A stretch of 64,000 bases of DNA, taken from positions 930,001-994,000 of the forward strand of contig OZ253531.1 in NCBI GenBank assembly GCA_965262395.1. The letters run 5' to 3'. A program made the position numbers and the translations under genes. Shown one piece after another: positions 59,101 through 64,000 of this stretch. The stretch comes from CBDHFF01 sp965262395 (GTDB taxonomy: Bacteria; Pseudomonadota; Alphaproteobacteria; Rickettsiales; Anaplasmataceae). The notes below the pieces were generated by a model, which worked only from the letters and a program-made list of their open reading frames with translations, had not been told where the DNA came from and ran no database searches. Within the stretch, counting starts at the first letter, position 1, and each line of letters starts with the position of its first letter.

Positions 59101-60182
59101 GTGTAGATTTTATAAAGCTATCTAAATTGCCATCCATTACATTCTGTACATTACTAGATTCATGCCCTGTTCTGACATCCTTCACCATCTGATACGGATA
59201 AAATACGTATGATCGAATATGATTACCCCAACCGATTGAAGACTTACCCTCTCTTTCCTTCATTGCCTCCTCTTCTCTTTTTCTTAATTCTGCCTCATAT
59301 AAACGAGATTTCAGCATAGTCATTGCCGCCTCTTTATTTTGATGTTGCGAACGATTATTCTGACATTGAACAACAATATTGGTAGACAAATGCGTTATTC
59401 TTACAGCGCTATCCGTAGTATTAACATGTTGCCCTCCTGCACCAGAGGAACGATATGTATCTATCCTAATATCTTTATCTGCAATATCAATATTAATATC
59501 ATTATCTACAATAGGAATGACATTAATATTTGCAAACGTAGTATGACGCTTATTATTAGAATCAAAAGGAGATATTCTGACCAATCTATGCACTCCACTT
59601 TCTGCTTTTGCCCAACCATAAGCACGATGACCATCAACCCTCAATAAAGCCGATTTAATACCCACTTCATCTCCTGCAACAGAATCTTCAATTTTTACAG
59701 AAAATTTATGAAATATTTCTGCCCATCTAGTATACATGCGCTGTAACATCTGCGCCCAGTCATTAGATTCTGTTCCACCAGCACCGGAATGTATATCTAT
59801 AAAACATGATTTAGAATCTGCTTCCCCAGAGAATAAACACTCTGTTTCCATTTTACTTGCACGATTATACAAATTCAACAAAGTACCTTGCACTTCATCT
59901 AAAATATCTTCATCATCCTCTTCTTTCAAAAGCTCTATTATTTCTATATTAGATATTAAATCGCCTTCCAAGCTAAATAAACCCTCTAAGTCACCTTCAA
60001 TAGCTGATTTTTTCTGCAATAAAGACCTAGCTCTATCTTGATTAGACCACAACTCAGGCACATTACATTGATCGTTTAATTCTTCTAATTGAAGCTGTAA
60101 TGAATCAACATCAAAGAAACCTCCGTATTAAAGCAATACTTTCCCTTATCTTCTCTACATACGCCTCAAACTCAGCTCTCAT
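59081..60182 (-). CDS. prfB: peptide chain release factor 2, with programmed +1 frameshift
   Basis: Ends translation at UGA and UAA. The zero frame begins at ATG 60182 (another ATG precedes it) and gives MRAEFEAYVEKIRESIALIR plus RFL before an in-frame TGA at 60111-60113. Slipping +1 on CTT continues as DVDSLQLQLEELNDQ into the long frame that runs to 59081. The total is about 366 residues, the family norm. The body contains GSGAGGQHVNTTD-type GGQ (SSGAGGQHVNTT) and the anticodon-like SPF-type motif (RISPFDSNNKRHT). Annotation only from 60061 would lose the N-terminal domain start. The last codons lie in the tandem repeat. Confidence 0.96.
60111..60125 (-). promoter_or_regulatory. RF2 autoregulatory frameshift site
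   Basis: The minus strand reads CGGAGGTTTCTTTGA: a Shine-Dalgarno-like GGAGG three bases before the slippery CTT, then TGA and T. This matches the known RF2 recoding site, where low RF2 leaves time for a +1 slip from CTT to TTT. Confidence 0.93.
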
Positions 60183-60406
60183 CATACACCACACTACATT
60201 TCACAGAATAGGTTCTTAACATAACAACAAGATATGAACAAGCCCTTTATTAAAGATATTTTTAGTATAATTAATGTCATTAACTTTGAAATTTTATTAC
60301 AAACTATATCTCAATGCATGAAATATTATATTGTGCAATAAATAAAATATTGAAGATATAATGCTATGAGTGTACACTTTATTACTCAATACTGTACGAG
60401 TAGATA

Positions 60407-61186
60407 ATGAATATAATACAACACCCAGAAAGTGATTTTGTAGCTATGCGTAAGGCAGGTAGGTTAGCCGCAGAAATATTAGATTTTATTACTGATTACA
60501 TAGAGCCAGGTGTAAATACCGAAAAATTAAATACATTATGTCATAATAAAATTATTGAAAATAATGCAGTCCCAGCACCACTGAACTATAAAGGGTTCCC
60601 GAAATCTATATGTACTTCAAAAAACAACATAATATGTCATGGCATACCTTCAGAAAAAGATATATTACAGGATGGGGATATATTAAATATAGATGTAACT
60701 GTTATACTAGATGGCTGGCATGGTGATTCTAGTAGAATGTATTTTGTAGGTCAGCCTAAACATAAAGCTCAAAAACTTTGTGACATTACTTATGATTGCA
60801 TGATGAAAGGGATAAATGCAGTCAAACCCGGGGTTAAAATTTGTGAAATAGGAAAAGCAATTGCTGAATATGCACATAGCAATGCCTTTTCGGTAGTAGA
60901 AGATTTCTGTGGACATGGTATAGGCACCGTATTTCACACAGACCCTAATGTGCTGCACTACTATAACTCCAGCTATGATGTAACATTAGAAGAAGGAATG
61001 TTTTTTACTGTTGAACCAATGATAAATACTGGAACTCATAGAATGAAACTTCTTGATGATGGATGGACTTCTGTCACCAGAGATGGCAAACTCTCAGCAC
61101 AATTCGAACATACCATTGCCGTAACAAACAATGGATATGAGATATTTACCTTGTCTCCCAAAGGATTTTCTAAGCCACCTTATTAA
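60407..61186 (+). CDS. map: methionine aminopeptidase, type I
   Basis: Removes initiator methionine. The 259-residue pita-bread-fold enzyme has the metal ligands in context: ICHGIPS (His), NIDVTVILDGWHGDSSRMY (two Asp), FCGHGIGTVFHTDPNV (His), FTVEPMIN (Glu) and AQFEHTIAV (Glu). No N-terminal extension. It is divergent from prfB with a 224-bp gap. Confidence 0.97.
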   Translation: MNIIQHPESDFVAMRKAGRLAAEILDFITDYIEPGVNTEKLNTLCHNKIIENNAVPAPLNYKGFPKSICTSKNNIICHGIPSEKDILQDGDILNIDVTVILDGWHGDSSRMYFVGQPKHKAQKLCDITYDCMMKGINAVKPGVKICEIGKAIAEYAHSNAFSVVEDFCGHGIGTVFHTDPNVLHYYNSSYDVTLEEGMFFTVEPMINTGTHRMKLLDDGWTSVTRDGKLSAQFEHTIAVTNNGYEIFTLSPKGFSKPPY

Positions 61187-61333
61187 TAAATATTCTTATT
61201 ATGCCTATAACCTAACTAACATCACATATGAATATAGTATGGATAAACTACATAAATTTAGATTAATATATGAACTATAACCCCTATTATCCAACTTAAT
61301 TGTTACAAGCTTAAGATTAAGATAAAATCATAT

Positions 61334-62263
61334 TTAACTTAAGAATAAAGCAATCATGGTTGGTACATAAACTAATGCAATCAAAGTATTAATTAACAAA
61401 ACTACAGTAATTCTATCTACTGGATAATTAAATATTGTAGCCAATACAACATTAGAAACAGAAATTGGTACTATAGCCAGTATCATCAAAGATTTATATA
61501 TCTGACCATTATTGAAAAAATTAATATAATATTTATCCAGGTACACAAAGCCAATTATGAGTATTGGCCACAGCACATATTTCACTACAAAAGTGACTGT
61601 TAACATTTTCCAATCAATAGTAAACTCTTTAATTGTAGACAAACTCAGTCCAACTATCATCATCCCTAAAACAGAATAGGCCCCTCTAACATTCTGCATA
61701 ATATCAGCGAAGTGATCAGGAAACCTCAGGCCTGCGGCGGACATAGCAAAAGCAAAAATAGCTGCATATAAAGTAGGCAACTTAATAAATTTTACTGCAC
61801 ATTCTTTGGTAGTATGAATACCCCTTGCAACCCAATAAAAACCACACGTATTCTCAAATAACATCATACCAACACACGCTGTGATATATATGGCAATTAC
61901 CTTTTCCTCACCACTAAAAACCATCATTGCAACTGGCAAACCAAAATACCCCATGCTAGATGTGCCAGAACTGAAAGCCATTATATTTCTAATGTTACCC
62001 TTAAAAAATAATGATGTAGTATAATATATGACTACACTCAATATTGTTCCTAGCAACCAAACAGCAATAGGCAAAGCTACCAATGCAGCAGAGAAATCAG
62101 CGTTTAATATACCATGCATAACCACAATCGGAGTTAACAAGTAAAATAAAAGTCTGGCTATATCAGACTTATCAATATGCAAAAATCTACCAGCAACGTA
62201 ACCCATAAAAATTATAACGTACAACGGCACTAATTTCCAAACTAAGGATATAAAAACATCCAT
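61334..62263 (-). CDS. AEC family permease
   Basis: A membrane transporter of the auxin efflux carrier superfamily. The product has about ten membrane segments, with the internal GTSSMGYFGLPVAMMVFSG region (about 98-116) typical of the first half and ILAIVPISVSNVVLATIF of the second. I chose the ATG at 62263 with GTGGATGTG before it, giving 309 residues; the frame is open to a TTG that overlaps infC. Substrate unknown; bacterial relatives move malate or other organic anions. It lies 19 bp after infC on the same strand. Confidence 0.88.
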   Translation of the reverse strand: MDVFISLVWKLVPLYVIIFMGYVAGRFLHIDKSDIARLLFYLLTPIVVMHGILNADFSAALVALPIAVWLLGTILSVVIYYTTSLFFKGNIRNIMAFSSGTSSMGYFGLPVAMMVFSGEEKVIAIYITACVGMMLFENTCGFYWVARGIHTTKECAVKFIKLPTLYAAIFAFAMSAAGLRFPDHFADIMQNVRGAYSVLGMMIVGLSLSTIKEFTIDWKMLTVTFVVKYVLWPILIIGFVYLDKYYINFFNNGQIYKSLMILAIVPISVSNVVLATIFNYPVDRITVVLLINTLIALVYVPTMIALFLS

Positions 62264-62282
62264 CACATCCACACATTTTAAA

Positions 62283-62795
62283 TTATTTAGGAACAAAAAC
62301 TATAGACCAACGTCTATCTCCTTTTTTACAAAGCTTTTTTTCAACTTTTGCAAACTCTTCTGTTGCTGGCATTAATCTACTTAACAATCTATCACCCAAT
62401 TCTCCTCGACATTCATTGAATCTAAAAGAAATTTGAACATCAACCTTATTACCGCTCTCGACTATAGATTGAACCTGACGAATCTTTCGATATAGATCAT
62501 TATCAGCTATCACCGGTCTCATTTTTATAATTTTAACATCCCGATTTTTCTGGTTCTTTTTAGCCTGACTAATTTTCTTTTTCTGCTCGAATCTATGTCT
62601 ACTATAGTTCATAATTTTACATACTACGACACCTTCTCTGCCACCACTCATCTCCACAAGATCAAGCTTCTTATCTTTTGCAATATTTATAGCATCCATT
62701 GTTCTCATACTACCGAGATTAACACCATTTTCATCTATTACCTGAACAGCGGAAAACCTATTACTATCAACAACTATCCTATTTTCATCTTTCAT
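62283..62795 (-). CDS. infC: translation initiation factor IF-3
   Basis: Controls start-codon selection on the 30S subunit. The 170-residue product has the N domain (VQVIDENGVNLGSMRTMDA, LDLVEMS) and linker (CKIMNYSRHRFEQKKK), then the C domain with KIIKMRPVIADNDLYRKIRQ. Start is ATG rather than the rare AUU of enterobacteria, so the AUU-based self-control does not apply. It follows thrS by 22 bp, but rpmI-rplT do not come next. Confidence 0.97.
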   Translation of the reverse strand: MKDENRIVVDSNRFSAVQVIDENGVNLGSMRTMDAINIAKDKKLDLVEMSGGREGVVVCKIMNYSRHRFEQKKKISQAKKNQKNRDVKIIKMRPVIADNDLYRKIRQVQSIVESGNKVDVQISFRFNECRGELGDRLLSRLMPATEEFAKVEKKLCKKGDRRWSIVFVPK

Positions 62796-62817
62796 AAAAT
62801 CAACAACTCCATAAACA

Positions 62818-64000
62818 CTAAAATACCTTACTTTTTATATGACTTAACATATCATTAATAGCGCTATCAGCATCAAAAACTTTATTTTTATTAGAGCCTA
62901 AATAGCGCACAGAAACTTCATTATTTAATAATTCATTTTCTCCTATAATCCAAATTTGAGGAACTTTCCTTGTGCTATGCCCTCTAATTTTATAACTAAT
63001 CTTTTCATTTGATAAATCTAACTCTACCCTAACAGATAAAGCACGTAATCTTTTATATAAAGATAATGCATAATCATCAACTTTATTAACAATAGTCACA
63101 ATAGATACCTGCACAGGCGCAAGCCACAATGGGAATTTACCAGCATATTGTTCTATTAATATACCAATAAATCGCTCAAATGTTCCTAAGATAGCACGAT
63201 GCAACATAACAGGATGATATTTCTGACCATCTTTAGCAACATAGCATGCCCCAAGTCTCTCTGGCATCACAAAATCAACTTGCAAAGTACCACACTGCCA
63301 ATCACGACCTATAGCATCACGCAATACAAACTCTAATTTTGGCCCATAAAAAGCACCTTCACCTTTATTTATAGTGAATGATAACCCCGTACTTTTAATG
63401 GCCTCCATCAAAGCTCCCTCTGCCTTATCCCAAACATCGTCTGTTCCAGCTCTTTCTTCAGGCCTATCAGCAAATTTAACTTTAACATCAGTAAAACCAA
63501 AATCTTTATAAATATTCAAAAGTAAATCACAAAAATTCTTAGTCTCTTCAGTTATTTGTGATTCCATACAAAAAATATGTGCATCATCCTGTACAAACCC
63601 CCTAACTCTCATCAAACCATAAAGAGAACCAGAAGGTTCATTTCTATGGCACATGCCAAATTCAGAAATTTTAAGTGGCAAATCTTTATAACTACGAATA
63701 TTTCGATTAAATATTTGAATGTGACATGGACAGTTCATAGGTTTAATAGCATAAACCTCCTGATCAGATTTTCCATTATCAACATCAGTAATAAACATAT
63801 TGTCTCTAAATTTATCCCAATGACCAGATTTCTTCCACAGATCCCTACTCGCCATTATCGGAGTATTAACCTCTTGATAATCGTGCTCTAACAGCCGATC
63901 AGCAATATATTTCTTGATTATATTATATATAATCCAACCTTTTTCATGCCAAAAAACCTGCCCCCTAGCCTCATCCTGAATATGAAACAAATCTAATTCA
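62818..64000 (-). CDS. thrS: threonyl-tRNA synthetase, C-terminal part (cut by window edge)
   Basis: Charges tRNA-Thr. 394 residues are visible, beginning inside the class II catalytic domain (ELDLFHIQDEARGQVFWH) and running to the stop at 62818; the TGS and editing domains lie outside the window. Motif 2 is RGFVQDDAHIFC, the zinc cysteine is in MNCPCHIQIF, and motif 3 is in HRAILGTFERFIGILIEQY. The anticodon-binding domain ends the protein. thrS-infC is a conserved pair. Confidence 0.96.
   Translation of the reverse strand, partial: ELDLFHIQDEARGQVFWHEKGWIIYNIIKKYIADRLLEHDYQEVNTPIMASRDLWKKSGHWDKFRDNMFITDVDNGKSDQEVYAIKPMNCPCHIQIFNRNIRSYKDLPLKISEFGMCHRNEPSGSLYGLMRVRGFVQDDAHIFCMESQITEETKNFCDLLLNIYKDFGFTDVKVKFADRPEERAGTDDVWDKAEGALMEAIKSTGLSFTINKGEGAFYGPKLEFVLRDAIGRDWQCGTLQVDFVMPERLGACYVAKDGQKYHPVMLHRAILGTFERFIGILIEQYAGKFPLWLAPVQVSIVTIVNKVDDYALSLYKRLRALSVRVELDLSNEKISYKIRGHSTRKVPQIWIIGENELLNNEVSVRYLGSNKNKVFDADSAINDMLSHIKSKVF

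Noticed and set aside
59081..60061. prfB as a complete gene starting at 60061 or as a pseudogene
   Set aside because: An upstream zero frame with the standard RF2 slip site supplies the missing N terminus.

Overview
The window is a strongly AT-rich, gene-dense stretch of an alphaproteobacterial chromosome, most likely from the order Rickettsiales. The main reasons are: a 23S-5S rRNA unit with its own promoter and no 16S rRNA or tRNAs beside it (53.6-56.9 kb); split groups of complex I genes (nuoG-nuoH and nuoD-nuoE); rickettsial-type gene content (hslVU, thyX, hemB, znuB, M16 peptidase, mfd, ispD-ispF); and gene transfer agent (GTA) / HK97-type phage genes scattered among housekeeping genes. 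I cannot name a family or species. Intact metK and a gapA-pgk pair argue against a typical Rickettsia.

Layout: 0-6 kb holds the start of ftsK, rmuC, gpsA and metK. An isolated HK97-type major capsid gene lies at 6.1-7.3 kb. 7.7-14.4 kb carries nuoG-nuoH and nuoD-nuoE, separated by a degenerate YgjP-like protein and mutM. 14.4-19.2 kb holds gapA-pgk, a glycerophosphodiester phosphodiesterase and a predicted exported SAM hydrolase. 19.4-23 kb has initiator tRNA, an M16 peptidase and the prohead protease-portal pair. 23-34 kb is housekeeping: ispD-ispF, hslVU, thyX, znuB, a DksA-like factor, mfd, a 9-bp minisatellite, tRNA-Val and hemB. 34-35.7 kb holds tatA (too short for ordinary ORF cut-offs) and an iron-type ABC ATPase. 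35.8-44 kb is the largest GTA block, mostly on the minus strand: a possible small tape measure, head-tail adaptor, tail terminator, major tail protein, large terminase, three unrecognised small proteins, and the DUF2460 and DUF2163 baseplate/hub proteins, plus one oppositely oriented membrane protein. 44-53.5 kb holds dapA, obgE-rpmA-rplU, xerC/D, grxC, recG and gyrA-nth. 53.6-56.9 kb is the rRNA unit. 57-64 kb has a FliJ-like coiled coil, ftsA, a four-copy tandem repeat, prfB with its programmed +1 frameshift, map, an AEC permease, infC and the C-terminal part of thrS.

The most interesting system is the dispersed GTA: three separate loci whose capsid, portal, protease, adaptor, tail and baseplate genes are intact and mostly have good Shine-Dalgarno sites, together with a terminase of a different family from the Rhodobacter GTA and three uncharacterised small proteins in the tail region. 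Other notable items are a SAM hydrolase with a signal peptide beside an intact SAM synthetase, a metallopeptidase-like protein that has lost its catalytic motif, an acidic extension on HslU, and a higher-order tandem repeat built from the 3' ends of ftsA and prfB. All functions are assigned by reading motifs by eye; no database search was run.
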